From NCBI GenBank assembly GCA_030667645.1, contig DAOUVM010000004.1, positions 1 to 25,818 of the forward strand: a stretch of DNA of 25,818 nucleotides, in the 5' to 3' direction. Under the pieces are notes generated by a model. It was not told the origin of the DNA and searched no databases. It saw only the letters and a program-made list of their open reading frames with translations. How positions within the stretch are numbered: the stretch's first letter is position 1; each line of letters begins with the position of its first letter. This stretch comes from Ardenticatenales bacterium. Its GTDB lineage: Bacteria > Chloroflexota > Anaerolineae > Promineifilales > UBA4811. This document shows, in pieces, positions 1 to 7,894 of the stretch. A program made the translations under genes and the position numbers.

Positions 1-2
1 CA

Positions 3-98
3 TACCTGCGGGAGATTCCAGCGCTCTGGGTCGCCCTGATCGACATAGCCAGACAGGTTCCGCCGCCGGTAATGGGTGCCAGGATATCGATCGATTAG
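3..98 (+). CDS. Possible C-terminal end of an upstream gene (partial)
   Basis: Reading from base 3, an open frame of 31 codons runs to a TAG at 96-98. It begins YLREIPALWVALID and ends RQVPPPVMGARISID. The hydrophobic and charged alternation looks protein-like, but the piece is too short to assign to a family. The other two forward frames either stop earlier or read as low-complexity text, so this is the best candidate for the tail of a gene that starts outside the window. It could be chance. No function is proposed. Confidence 0.35.
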   Translation, partial: YLREIPALWVALIDIARQVPPPVMGARISID

Positions 99-272
99 CG
101 CGCCTCCTGCAACCCAGGTCGCCGCGCGCTCACCGCTTGAGGGATAACAAACCATACACTCCACTGAGGCAGACATGGGTGGAGGGCACACAGCAGGCAG
201 GACGCGCTGACCGCAAGTGAGAAGCTGCACCGTGCTGCAGACTGGACAGAACTTCATCAAAGGAGTCGTTCA

Positions 273-689
273 ATGAGCAACCGGGGTGGCTATGAAGCAG
301 CGGTGAAAGAGATCCAGGCCCGCAACCAGCCTCTCTTGGAAGGCTTTCGAGCCTGGCTGGAAACATCAGACGCCTCTGAAGACGTGATCGAAAAGCACAT
401 GGATGCCATCCTCTTCTTTGCCGAGTACCTGGTCTACTATGAACCGCTCAAGCGTCTGGACATGACAATCGGCCCCGACTTTGGGATGTTCTTCTCCGAT
501 TGGTTCCCGCGCCAGGCAGCCTGGTCTTCTAGCACCGGCGAGGGCGAATACCTGGCCGCTTTCAAGAGCTTTTTTGGATGGATGGGCGAGACCGGCGGCA
601 TCTCTCCTGAGGTTGCCACTGGCATACTCGGGGCTCTGGTCGACCGTGATGGGCCGATTCCAAACCAGGACGACTATTGGATTGCTTGA
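273..689 (+). CDS. Hypothetical small helical protein, possibly SAM-like/integrase N-terminal fold
   Basis: This is a 138-residue soluble protein with no signal peptide or membrane segment. The start is supported by AAAGGAG at about 259-265, eight bases before the ATG. The sequence looks all-helical and rich in aromatics, with segments such as ILFFAEYLVYYEPLK (about 46-60), FFSDWFPRQAAW (about 73-84) and AAFKSFFGWMGETG (about 95-108). That pattern recalls the SAM-like core-binding domain found at the N terminus of tyrosine recombinases, but no catalytic recombinase domain follows, so a recombinase function is not supported. It stands alone: the next gene is 371 bases downstream. Function unknown; the fold suggestion is inference from sequence style only. 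Confidence 0.75.
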   Translation: MSNRGGYEAAVKEIQARNQPLLEGFRAWLETSDASEDVIEKHMDAILFFAEYLVYYEPLKRLDMTIGPDFGMFFSDWFPRQAAWSSSTGEGEYLAAFKSFFGWMGETGGISPEVATGILGALVDRDGPIPNQDDYWIA

Positions 690-1060
690 CGATCTGGGAA
701 ACGACCGTCGTGCCAGGTGGCGACGCTCTGGCCGGCCCTTCCGATTCTCGCTGGTGGAATTCGCATCCACTGATGGTCGGCTTGCCAGGCGAATCCGACG
801 TGACCCGTTCGTCCCGATTCTTCCAGGACTGGCCCGTTCGTGGATGATCAACGCCGTGATCACTGTTGGCTTTGCCGGCCAAAAGCATGGCCGGCGCTTC
901 TGGTAAGGCCGCGCCGGCGCCATACAGGCGAGACACCAAATGATGGCAGCCACAGGCAAAGGTCTTGCTCCAAAACGACCTGGCGGCTTTGTGACCCCTC
1001 TGCCGGTGAATCACCATTGAAGACGGGAAGTTATTCCCTATCAAGTGCAAAGGACGATCA
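690..1060. other. Intergenic stretch without a recognised gene
   Basis: I see no convincing coding region here; the open frames are arginine- and serine-rich and look like shadows. A GC-rich inverted repeat (GCCGGCC at 874-880, GGCCGGC at 889-895, loop of eight) could form a hairpin after the upstream gene but has no T-tract, and GGCCGG is common throughout this DNA, so its significance is doubtful. The Shine-Dalgarno of the next gene lies at 1049-1054. Confidence 0.5.
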
Positions 1061-1660
1061 ATGAAAGGACGCGAGGATGCCTGGCAAGTCGTAACCGAGT
1101 TCACCAAGAACCCGAACCTGATCAAGCACATGCTCGCTGTCGAGGCGGCAATGCGAGCCTACGCGCGCGAGTTGGGTCAGGACGAGGAGCGGTGGGCGAC
1201 GGTGGGTTTGCTCCATGACTTTGATTGGGAAATTCACCCGACGCTGGATGAGCATCCAATAAAGGGAGCGGAGAAACTGCGAGAACGGGGCTGGGAAGAG
1301 GAAATCATCCGTACGGTGCTATCCCACTACCCGGCCGGAACCGGGGTGCAGCCGGCCGAACTCGTGGACTTTGGCCTCGCGGCCTGCGATGATATCACCG
1401 GCTTGATCACAGCCACCGCCCTGGTCCGGCCGAGCAAAGACATCCGCGATGTCCGCCTGAAATCAGTCAGAAAGAAGTGGAAAGATCACTCTTTTGCGGC
1501 CGGGGTGAACCGGCAAGAGGTGGCCAGTGCGACCGAGCGATTCCTAACCGCGGCCGGCCCAGCCCTGGCCAATTGGGACCTGTGGCGGCACATTGACTTT
1601 GTGCTGCAGGCAATGCAGGACATTGCGGCCGCCCTGGAGCTGGACGGCAGTCGGACCTAG
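1061..1660 (+). CDS. HD-domain metal-dependent phosphohydrolase family protein
   Basis: The 199-residue protein has an HD-superfamily metal-binding arrangement: His23, the doublet His52-Asp53 in GLLHDFDWE, His65 in DEHP, His89, and Asp110/Asp111 in AACDD. HD proteins are usually phosphohydrolases of nucleotides or phosphate esters; the substrate cannot be read from sequence. It is predicted cytosolic. The start is well supported by AAAGGA at 1049-1054, six bases before the ATG. The C-terminal part (about 120-199) is basic and helical, with KSVRKKWKDHSFA, and may form the lid of the domain. Its TAG stop lies inside a CTAG shared with the convergent gene on the other strand. The family assignment is firm; the specific reaction is unknown. 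Confidence 0.88.
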   Translation: MKGREDAWQVVTEFTKNPNLIKHMLAVEAAMRAYARELGQDEERWATVGLLHDFDWEIHPTLDEHPIKGAEKLRERGWEEEIIRTVLSHYPAGTGVQPAELVDFGLAACDDITGLITATALVRPSKDIRDVRLKSVRKKWKDHSFAAGVNRQEVASATERFLTAAGPALANWDLWRHIDFVLQAMQDIAAALELDGSRT

Positions 1661-2022
1661 TCAGCATTCTGCGGGAAAACCCAGACAACATCGCGGTGGC
1701 CATTGATCCCCCACCGCATATAGTCATCCGGCCGAACCGCCACATCCACTTCGTCGTCATCAATCGCTCCACCGCGATCCTGGCATATGCGCTGGCCGAC
1801 ACCGTCAATGAAGACCTGGGTGCCGTACGGGATTCCTGGACCGCAAGCGGCCGTCTCTCCATACACTACCGGTGTCATGTACGCGGTCAGGTGGCACGGC
1901 TCCTGACAGTTGGTGCCCCCGAGTTCAGGCGCGTATTCGGTTACTCGTGCGTCCTCAACAAAGCGGCAATTCCCGCCATTGGCGACGCAGAACAAAAGAA
2001 CGATCAGTATCGATGTTTGCAT
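1657..2022 (-). CDS. Secreted 3D-domain (double-psi beta-barrel) protein
   Basis: From the ATG at 2022 this is a 121-residue protein with a short hydrophobic N-terminal segment (MQTSILIVLLFCVANGG), probably a signal peptide. The body carries the 3D signature: LTAYMTP near the start of the domain, PYGTQVFIDGVG, then CQDRGGAIDDDEVDVAV, which supplies the aspartates for which the domain is named. Such domains occur in secreted wall-associated proteins (YocH/MltA-like and resuscitation-factor-like), sometimes with glycan-cleaving activity. Cysteines around NCQEPC and AACGPG suggest disulfides outside the membrane. The frame stays open 31 codons further upstream, but the start at 2022 has GGAG a few bases before it and is followed directly by the signal sequence. 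It converges on the HD gene, sharing CTAG. Confidence 0.8.
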   Translation of the reverse strand: MQTSILIVLLFCVANGGNCRFVEDARVTEYAPELGGTNCQEPCHLTAYMTPVVYGETAACGPGIPYGTQVFIDGVGQRICQDRGGAIDDDEVDVAVRPDDYMRWGINGHRDVVWVFPQNAD

Positions 2023-2104
2023 TGTCACTCCGAAACAGGCTACATACCACTTGCCTGATTGACTGGGCGACAATTCTACAGAATATGCCGATTTTGTCCA
2101 ATCT

Positions 2105-2132
2105 TTGCACCACAAGTCTCCTTTGGTATAAT
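2105..2132 (+). promoter_or_regulatory. Sigma-70-type extended -10 promoter for the LysM gene
   Basis: TTGCAC at 2105-2110 is followed after 16 bases by a perfect TATAAT at 2127-2132, preceded by TGG, so the -10 is of the extended TGn type. Transcription would begin near 2139, leaving a leader of about 47 bases before the ATG at 2186. That leader has no obvious Shine-Dalgarno. Confidence 0.7.
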
Positions 2133-2185
2133 GCTGGCCAGAGTACGGGGCGCGCCTGGATTCCTGCGCCCCGTCTGCATATCTG

Positions 2186-3298
2186 ATGACTAAAGAAGAG
2201 ACAACCCTTCCGGAAAAAGTGGACGCGGAACCTCAACCGGTGAGCCCCCCGCCCAGAGCTGTCTGGGCCACCCGTTTCCGCCACTTTCTGCTGGGGGTTG
2301 CGGCGATCTGCATCGCCTCTATTGTGTATCTGGTCCTGAGTCAGAGTCTCTCCGCGCCGGTTGACCAGGTGACTGTATCCACTCTCACTCCCACAGCCAC
2401 GCCCTCAAACTCGCCCACGCCTACTCTCACCGCTACGCCCCGACCTCCCACTCGGACGCCAACGCCGGGCCCAACACTCACTCCGCTGCCCCCTTTCGAG
2501 CATCGAGTGCAAGAGGGAGACACCTGGCTCGGGCTTGCCATCTGGTATGACGTGAGTCTAGAGAGTGTCTTGGCCCTCAACGGCCGGCTGGAAGATGACT
2601 ATATCAAGACAGACGAAGAGATTCAGATCCCATGGCCCACCTACACTCCCACCCCTGCAGCAACCCAATTGCCGACACTGGAAGTGATTGAGGAATTTGG
2701 ACCGGAACTCTGCCGTGAGCACACTATTGCGACCGGGGAGACACTCATCTCAATTGCCGTCAAGTACGACGTGAGCGTCCAGCTCATCCAATCCGTGAAC
2801 AACATCACCGACCCCGACCTGGTATCGGAGGGGCAGAGACTATGTATCCCCCTCGTCACTCCCGGCCCGGCGCCATCTCCGACCTTTGGCCCTTCGCCCA
2901 CCCCGGAGGAGAAACCACCCCACCCCGCGCCGAGCCTTCTTTACCCTCCGGCCGGGGTAGAGGTCCCGCCCGGCTCTAGGGAGGTGACTCTACAATGGAC
3001 AGTCGTCGGTTTTCTGGACGCCGACGAGAGCTACATGGTGGAGATTCGAAACCTCAGCCGGCCGGATAGCCGGGCGCGACGCGGATTTGTCAGAACCACC
3101 ACGTGGCTTGTACCCGAGATCGTCGGCCCGGCCGCCGGCGCCATAGAGACACTCGCTTGGCGCGTGGCCGTCGTCCGGGGACAGGGGGAACCGGACAGCG
3201 ATGGATTCAGGTGGGAGCGTTCCGGTCTTCCGTCTGGCTGGCAGACCTTCCTCTGGATGGGGATGACGCCCGCCTCGACACCACTCCCAACCCCGTGA
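2186..3298 (+). CDS. Membrane-anchored protein with two LysM domains and a C-terminal beta-sandwich-like domain
   Basis: The 370-residue protein has a short cytoplasmic tail (1-30), one membrane helix (about 34-54), and a Thr/Pro linker (about 65-103). LysM domain 1 spans about 106-149 (HRVQEGDTWLGLAIWYDVS) and LysM domain 2 about 179-223 (HTIATGETLISIAVKYDVS). Cys176 and Cys220 flank the second LysM and could pair. A second Pro-rich linker (224-248) leads to a C-terminal region (about 248-355) with FN3/Ig-like alternation, VTLQWTVVGFLDADESYMVE. LysM binds N-acetylglucosamine-containing glycan, so the protein probably sits on the outer face tethered to the wall. The architecture and linker style are typical of Chloroflexota. 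A strong promoter lies immediately upstream, and the gene converges on tatA with a 23-base gap. Confidence 0.9.
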   Translation: MTKEETTLPEKVDAEPQPVSPPPRAVWATRFRHFLLGVAAICIASIVYLVLSQSLSAPVDQVTVSTLTPTATPSNSPTPTLTATPRPPTRTPTPGPTLTPLPPFEHRVQEGDTWLGLAIWYDVSLESVLALNGRLEDDYIKTDEEIQIPWPTYTPTPAATQLPTLEVIEEFGPELCREHTIATGETLISIAVKYDVSVQLIQSVNNITDPDLVSEGQRLCIPLVTPGPAPSPTFGPSPTPEEKPPHPAPSLLYPPAGVEVPPGSREVTLQWTVVGFLDADESYMVEIRNLSRPDSRARRGFVRTTTWLVPEIVGPAAGAIETLAWRVAVVRGQGEPDSDGFRWERSGLPSGWQTFLWMGMTPASTPLPTP

Positions 3299-3321
3299 CC
3301 CCCCGAAAAAGATCGGCTCGC

Positions 3322-3516
3322 CTATCCAGCCGTTTCTGGCTCAACCACCTCTGATTCTTCCACCTCGGCTTCTTCGTCGCTCTTCACACCCTCCTTGAAA
3401 GCGCGGATGCCTTGTCCTAGCTCGCTGCCGATCTTGGAGAGTCGGCCGACGCCAAACAAGAGGACGACAATCCCGAGGATGATGAGCAATTCAGTCGGAC
3501 CCAACTGTCGGAACAT
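3322..3516 (-). CDS. tatA: Sec-independent protein translocase subunit TatA/TatE
   Basis: This 64-residue protein has the full TatA plan: a short N terminus, FRQLGPTELLIILGIVVLLFGVGRLSKIGSELG with one membrane helix (about 8-24), the FG-x-GRL hinge, an amphipathic helix (LGQGIRAFKEGVK), and an acidic tail. TatA oligomers form the passage for folded proteins with twin-arginine signals, together with TatC. AGGAG lies seven bases before the ATG on the minus strand. No tatB or tatC is adjacent; the gene stands alone with its own promoter. The acidic tail (EEAEVEESEVVEPE) is short, as in single-gene TatA of Gram-positives and Chloroflexota. TatE or TatB naming cannot be excluded, but TatA is the usual call for this length. 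Confidence 0.93.
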   Translation of the reverse strand: MFRQLGPTELLIILGIVVLLFGVGRLSKIGSELGQGIRAFKEGVKSDEEAEVEESEVVEPETAG

Positions 3517-3554
3517 GCTTGACTCCTAGAATTGAAAGTTGAATAGCCAATACG

Positions 3555-3582
3555 ATTATAGCATAGCAGCAGTAGCTGTCTA
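3555..3582 (-). promoter_or_regulatory. Extended -10 promoter for tatA
   Basis: On the minus strand TAGACA (3577-3582) is followed after 16 bases by TATAAT (3555-3560), with TGC directly before it, giving an extended -10. Transcription would start near 3548, about 32 bases before the ATG, and the leader contains the AGGAG ribosome site. The design matches the LysM gene promoter at 2105-2132. Confidence 0.7.
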
Positions 3583-3939
3583 ATCCGGCCGACACCGCGG
3601 CCCGCGGTTCGCTCTGCTTGTACATCTGCGCCACGTGATAGATAATATGCAGCAGAGAGACATCTCCCGACGGATGCCATGATCGGGGCCGAAAACGGAG
3701 ATTCTGGCCGGGCTGGTGGCTCGGATATCCTCATCGGGCCGGGTGCATCAAGTGTAGGCCTCTCCACCCAGGCGCAGGTGGCGATTCAGGCCAGCGAGCA
3801 GGCACGGTATGCATCGCACGGAATCGTCAAGGCGAACGCTCGCCAGCCCATTGCACTCGTTGATGAACATCCCCGCAGCAAGCCGCGGGGTAACCGGCCG
3901 GCAAGGCTAGATGATACACTGAGGCGAACACTGGCAGAG
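3583..3939. other. Intergenic stretch between tatA promoter and thpR
   Basis: An open frame runs from 3679 in phase with thpR and would add 87 residues to it. Those residues are Ala/Gly/Ser-rich with no hydrophobic core or known motif, and thpR proteins are normally about 180-200 aa, so I treat this as noncoding. No convincing promoter for thpR was found; TACACT at 3915-3920 is a weak -10 candidate without a matching -35. Confidence 0.4.
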
Positions 3940-4533
3940 ATGATCCGCGCGTTTATCGCCATTAAGCTCTCCGCCGAGCTTGAGGAAATGCTGACTCGAA
4001 CGGGTCGCGACCTGGCCACACGAATACCGCCGGCCACCGTCCGCTGGGCCAAACCGGCCGCTATGCACCTCACTTTGCAGTTCCTGGGAGATACACCGGC
4101 CGCCAGCCTTGACGCCATCACCCGTGCGATAGAGGCCGCCACCCTCAATGTCCCGCCCCTCACGATGACTACCGGCGGGCTGGGGTGCTTTCCAAACCTT
4201 CGCCGGCCGCGGGTTGTCTGGATCACGGTCGTAGAACCTTCCGGTCATCTGCTCCAGCTCAAGGACGCTCTGGCCCGCGAACTGGCGCCGCTCGGCTTCA
4301 AGCCGGAGCGACGGCCGTTCGCCCCCCACCTCACCCTGGGCAGGGTCCACAAACGAGCCGGCCGAGAGGATGTCAGGCGACTGGGCCACGTCGTCGAGAG
4401 CGCCGCGTTGACGGATGTCGGCCGCATGACGGCTCAAGCGGTCCACCTCATCCGTAGCGATCTGCGTCCCTCTGGTCCCATCTATTCGGTTCTTGCCCGC
4501 CTCCCATTCCGCGGAGTGCAGCAGACGCCATGA
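3940..4533 (+). CDS. thpR: RNA 2',3'-cyclic phosphodiesterase (2H family, LigT/ThpR)
   Basis: The 197-residue protein begins MIRAFIAIKLSAEL, the standard opening of this family (RxFxAI). It contains the two catalytic HxTx motifs of 2H phosphoesterases: HLTL at 43-46, followed by QFLG, and HLTL at 130-133, followed by GRVH. The enzyme hydrolyses RNA 2',3'-cyclic phosphates to 2'-phosphates in the cytosol, and family members can also ligate tRNA halves in vitro. The start at 3940 gives the family's normal length; the longer reading from 3679 adds an unconvincing leader. The ribosome site is weak (GGCAGAG just upstream). In many bacteria thpR neighbours cinA/recA, which is not the case here. Confidence 0.92.
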   Translation: MIRAFIAIKLSAELEEMLTRTGRDLATRIPPATVRWAKPAAMHLTLQFLGDTPAASLDAITRAIEAATLNVPPLTMTTGGLGCFPNLRRPRVVWITVVEPSGHLLQLKDALARELAPLGFKPERRPFAPHLTLGRVHKRAGREDVRRLGHVVESAALTDVGRMTAQAVHLIRSDLRPSGPIYSVLARLPFRGVQQTP

Positions 4534-4639
4534 TGACACCGGAAGAACGACACGGGCGGCTATCAGACGTTCGGACAATCATGCCAGATGCTGCTGCAGA
4601 TGCAATTGCAGGTGCACAATCGCGCCACAGGAGAGAGTC

Positions 4640-6325
4640 ATGGGGCGCAGTCTCGCGCAGATAAAAGACTCGAACCGGCGAGAGAACCCGCCTCCGCGTG
4701 GGCGTTGCCCCTGGCGCTCGGTTCACCCGCTGCCGCTAGCCGTCATTCTCGCCCTCGCCCTGCGGCTGGCCATCCTCGCGACCAACTCGGTTCCTTTCAA
4801 CTCCGACGAAGCGGTGGTAGCCTTGATGGCCCGGCACACGCTCCAGGGAGATTGGCCCATCTTTTTCTACGGCCAATCATACATGGGCAGTCTCGACGCG
4901 ACCCTGATAGCGGCTGCGTTCGCCCTTCTCGGCGAGTCGGTGCTTGTGATCCGGCTGGTACAGACAGCCCTCTTCATTGGGGTGGTCATCACCACCTACC
5001 TATTAGGAGTTCGATTCTTTGGCGATCGCTGGACGGCCGGAGCGGCCGCGATGCTGGTCGCCCTGCCCACCGTCCTGGTGAGTACCTACACCACTGCTAC
5101 CCTGGGCGGTTACGGGGAAATCCTGCTGCTGGGAAACATCGTGCTGTTGCTGGGCCATGCCGTGGTGACAGATCGGCCGCACGACTGGCGCTGTTGGTTC
5201 GGACTGGGGGCGGCGGCCGGGCTGGGTTTTTGGACCTCGGCGTTGATCACTGTGTACCTGCTGCCGGTGGGCGCCGTGATCATCGCTGCGCGCACCCGCC
5301 CACCATCACCCGAGCAGCCGGCGCGCTCTAGTGCCGCCAGACATCCCGGCCGGTGGGCCGGCGTTGCACTGGCGGCGGCCGCCTTTTTCGCCTTTAGCGG
5401 CCCCTGGTGGTGGCACAACATGGCCAACAACTGGTCGGCGCTGGGGTTTGCGCTGACCGGCGCCGAGGCCAGCGGGATAGGAATCGGCCAAACACCCGTC
5501 TCCACCCGGCTGGCTGCCATCGCGCTGCTCGGATTGCCGGCCCTCATTGGATTCCGTTTCCCCTGGTCGGCCGAATACATCCTGCTCCCGCTGGCAGTTC
5601 CGGCGTTGGCGCTGTACCTGGCAGTGCTGGCGTCGGCCGCCCGCTCCTGGCGGCAGGCGTCTCGCGATCCAGGACGCTCGCTCTTGCTGGGCATGGGAGG
5701 AGCGTTTATAGTCCTTTTCATGCTCTCTCGCTTTGGCACCGACGCCACCGGTCGCTATTTTCTGCCTCTGACAATTCCTCTCGCCCTGCTGACGGCCGCC
5801 CTGCTGAAAAACATCCACTCTCATCACCGTTGGTTAGGCGCCCTGGCGCTTGCCTTCCTGCTTGGCTCTAACCTGCTGGCCAATGGCCTGGCCATGAGCC
5901 GCACACCCCCGGGTCTGACCACCCAATTCGATCCCAGCAACCGCTTTGACAATCGCAGTGACACAGAATTGATTGCATTCCTACACGAAACTGGCGCCGG
6001 CCGGGGGTATAGCAATTATTTCGTCGCCTTTCGCATCGCCTTTCTCTCTCAGGAAACTGTGATTCTCTCGTCGCGGCTACCCTACAAACCCGATTTGAGC
6101 TACAATCCGGCCGATGATCGCTACCCTCCCTACACTGCCGAGGTCGCCGAGGCCGAGAACGTTGTGTTCGTCACCAGCATCCATCCGAAACTGGACGCCC
6201 TGCTGGCCGAACGGCTACTCGTGGCCAACGTCGGATTTGCCGAGAAACAGATCGGTCCCTATCACGTATTCTATGACCTGTCTCGCAAGGTCTCGCCCGG
6301 GGAGCTAGGACTCGGCTCGCCATGA
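4640..6325 (+). CDS. GT39-family polytopic membrane glycosyltransferase
   Basis: From the ATG at 4640, with AGGAG at 4629-4633, this is a 561-residue protein with a basic N-terminal tail and about 11-13 membrane helices. The first periplasmic loop carries NSDEAVVALMARH with Asp56-Glu57, the acidic pair expected of PMT/ArnT-type GT-C enzymes, followed by FFYGQSYMGSLDA. GT39 enzymes transfer a sugar from a polyprenyl-phosphate donor to an acceptor (lipid, glycan or protein) on the outer face; donor and acceptor cannot be read here. The C-terminal region (about 440-561) is a soluble domain. The stop overlaps the start of the next gene in ATGA, so the two are likely translated together. The frame is open from 4493, but the start at 4640 has the only good ribosome site. 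Confidence 0.85.
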   Translation: MGRSLAQIKDSNRRENPPPRGRCPWRSVHPLPLAVILALALRLAILATNSVPFNSDEAVVALMARHTLQGDWPIFFYGQSYMGSLDATLIAAAFALLGESVLVIRLVQTALFIGVVITTYLLGVRFFGDRWTAGAAAMLVALPTVLVSTYTTATLGGYGEILLLGNIVLLLGHAVVTDRPHDWRCWFGLGAAAGLGFWTSALITVYLLPVGAVIIAARTRPPSPEQPARSSAARHPGRWAGVALAAAAFFAFSGPWWWHNMANNWSALGFALTGAEASGIGIGQTPVSTRLAAIALLGLPALIGFRFPWSAEYILLPLAVPALALYLAVLASAARSWRQASRDPGRSLLLGMGGAFIVLFMLSRFGTDATGRYFLPLTIPLALLTAALLKNIHSHHRWLGALALAFLLGSNLLANGLAMSRTPPGLTTQFDPSNRFDNRSDTELIAFLHETGAGRGYSNYFVAFRIAFLSQETVILSSRLPYKPDLSYNPADDRYPPYTAEVAEAENVVFVTSIHPKLDALLAERLLVANVGFAEKQIGPYHVFYDLSRKVSPGELGLGSP

Positions 6326-7824
6326 ACCGGTGGCCCTCGTCAGCACGGGACGCAGGCGCACGGATCATCCGATCGCTGACGCTCGGCCGTCTGCTGGTCA
6401 CGATTGTGTTCATCTCCATCTTTACCATGGCGGTGCGGGTCCCGATCGACACGGACACCTGGTGGCACCTGCAATCCGGCCGTTGGATTGTAGAACAAGG
6501 CGCTGTCCCCCTCACCGACCCCTTTTCCCACACCCGCTACGGTCAGCCCTGGATCGACCATAGCTGGTTGCCGCAGATCTTGCTCTTTCTGCTCTATGAT
6601 GCATTCAGCTACGCCGGGTTGGCGCTGCTCGTGGCCTCACTGGCTACGATCGCCCTTGTCTTTGTCTGGCTCCAGTGCCAGGATGCGGACCGGTGGCTGC
6701 GCGCCTTTGTGCTCATCATCACCGCCGCTGCTTCCGGGGTGATCTGGGTAGCCCGGCCGCAGATGTTCAGCTTTGCCCTGACCGCCATCGTGGCCTATCT
6801 GCTCCATCGCTTCAAGCAAGGCCACACCAAGGCGATCTGGTGGCTGCCGGTTGTCACCCTGCTGTGGGTCAATACGCACGGCGGCTTTGCCGTTGGCTTT
6901 ATTCTCATGGCGGCCTACCTGTTTGGCGAGTTCGGAAACTGGTTGCTCAAGAACGAGGGCATCGGCCCAAGGGGGATCGGGCGCATCCTGCTGGTGTTCG
7001 TGGTCTGCCTGCTGGTCGTGCCCATCAACCCGAATGGCGCCCAACTGTGGGGCTACCCCTTTCGCACCGTGGGCATCGGCGTCCTGCAGGATTTCATTGC
7101 CGAATGGCGATCGCCGGATTTCCACCAACTACATCTGCATCCGTTCATCTGGATGCTGCTGGCCGCCCTGACCGCGGTGGGCCTCTCCGGCCGGCGAGCC
7201 GACTTTACCGATCTGACATTGGTCTCGCTGTTCGCCTACCTCTCCTTGCTGGCCACCCGCAACATGGCCCTCTTTGCGCTCGTCACCGCGCCGGTGATCG
7301 TACGCCATGGCAGCGCCGCGCTGGCCGGCTGGCGCGAGCGGGCCGGACGCTTTGGCGCGACACGACCGGCCGCCGTCGGCCGCTTTCGCATTGCCATCAA
7401 CTGGGCCTTGCTGGCGCTGGTCGTGGTTGCTGCGCTGGCAAGAATGAGCCATCCTCTCAGCACGGCCGTCAACCAGGAAGCAATCGCCGACATGGCACCC
7501 GTGGAGGCGGTGGCCTTTCTGCGATCCGAACGGCCGGTCGGGCCCCTGTTCAACAGCTACAACTGGGGGGGCTATCTGATCTGGGAACTACCCCAGTACC
7601 CGGTCTTTGTGGACGGCCGGACCGATCTCTATGACGATGCGTTTCTGCGTGATTACCTCTCCATAGTTTGGGCCCAGGACGGGTGGGAAGAGATGCTGGA
7701 CGATTATGGAATCAACGTGGTGCTGATCGAGCCGCAGAGCATGTTGGCGCGTCTGCTGGCAGAGCGGCCGGGTTGGAAGCAAGCCTACCAGAGTAGCATG
7801 GCGACGGTGCTAGTCCGTGAATGA
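6322..7824 (+). CDS. GT-C-type polytopic membrane protein, probable glycosyltransferase
   Basis: The 500-residue membrane protein starts in a 4-base ATGA overlap with the upstream GT39 gene. After a first helix (about 22-39) comes the loop PIDTDTWWHLQSGRWIVEQG, with Asp43 and Asp45, then TDPFSHTRYGQPWIDHSWL. This is a recurring signature of large bacterial membrane proteins with a GT-C layout but no formal GT number that I can assign. About ten helices follow. The C-terminal ectodomain holds FNSYNWGGYLIWELPQYPVFVDGR and DLYDD, also typical of this family (quoted here in two parts). It probably works on the outer face with its neighbour. Assignment as a glycosyltransferase is by architecture and context. 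Confidence 0.78.
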   Translation: MNRWPSSARDAGARIIRSLTLGRLLVTIVFISIFTMAVRVPIDTDTWWHLQSGRWIVEQGAVPLTDPFSHTRYGQPWIDHSWLPQILLFLLYDAFSYAGLALLVASLATIALVFVWLQCQDADRWLRAFVLIITAAASGVIWVARPQMFSFALTAIVAYLLHRFKQGHTKAIWWLPVVTLLWVNTHGGFAVGFILMAAYLFGEFGNWLLKNEGIGPRGIGRILLVFVVCLLVVPINPNGAQLWGYPFRTVGIGVLQDFIAEWRSPDFHQLHLHPFIWMLLAALTAVGLSGRRADFTDLTLVSLFAYLSLLATRNMALFALVTAPVIVRHGSAALAGWRERAGRFGATRPAAVGRFRIAINWALLALVVVAALARMSHPLSTAVNQEAIADMAPVEAVAFLRSERPVGPLFNSYNWGGYLIWELPQYPVFVDGRTDLYDDAFLRDYLSIVWAQDGWEEMLDDYGINVVLIEPQSMLARLLAERPGWKQAYQSSMATVLVRE

Positions 7825-7894
7825 CGGGCTCGGTCTCATTTCGTGGCGCACCGCCGCGCGCCCTGAAGCGCGACCGGCTGGGCTCCAGGCCAGA

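Noticed and set aside
874..895. GCCGGCC/GGCCGGC hairpin as an intrinsic terminator
   Set aside because: There is no T-tract, and GGCCGG is so common here that paired copies arise by chance.
366..1131. Long minus-strand open frames opposite the first gene
   Set aside because: Arg/Ser/Pro-rich composition without motifs, antisense to a well-supported gene with a good ribosome site.
3679..3939. An 87-codon in-frame extension upstream of thpR
   Set aside because: It is Ala/Gly/Ser-rich without a recognisable domain; the family start MIRAFIAIKL at 3940 gives the normal length.
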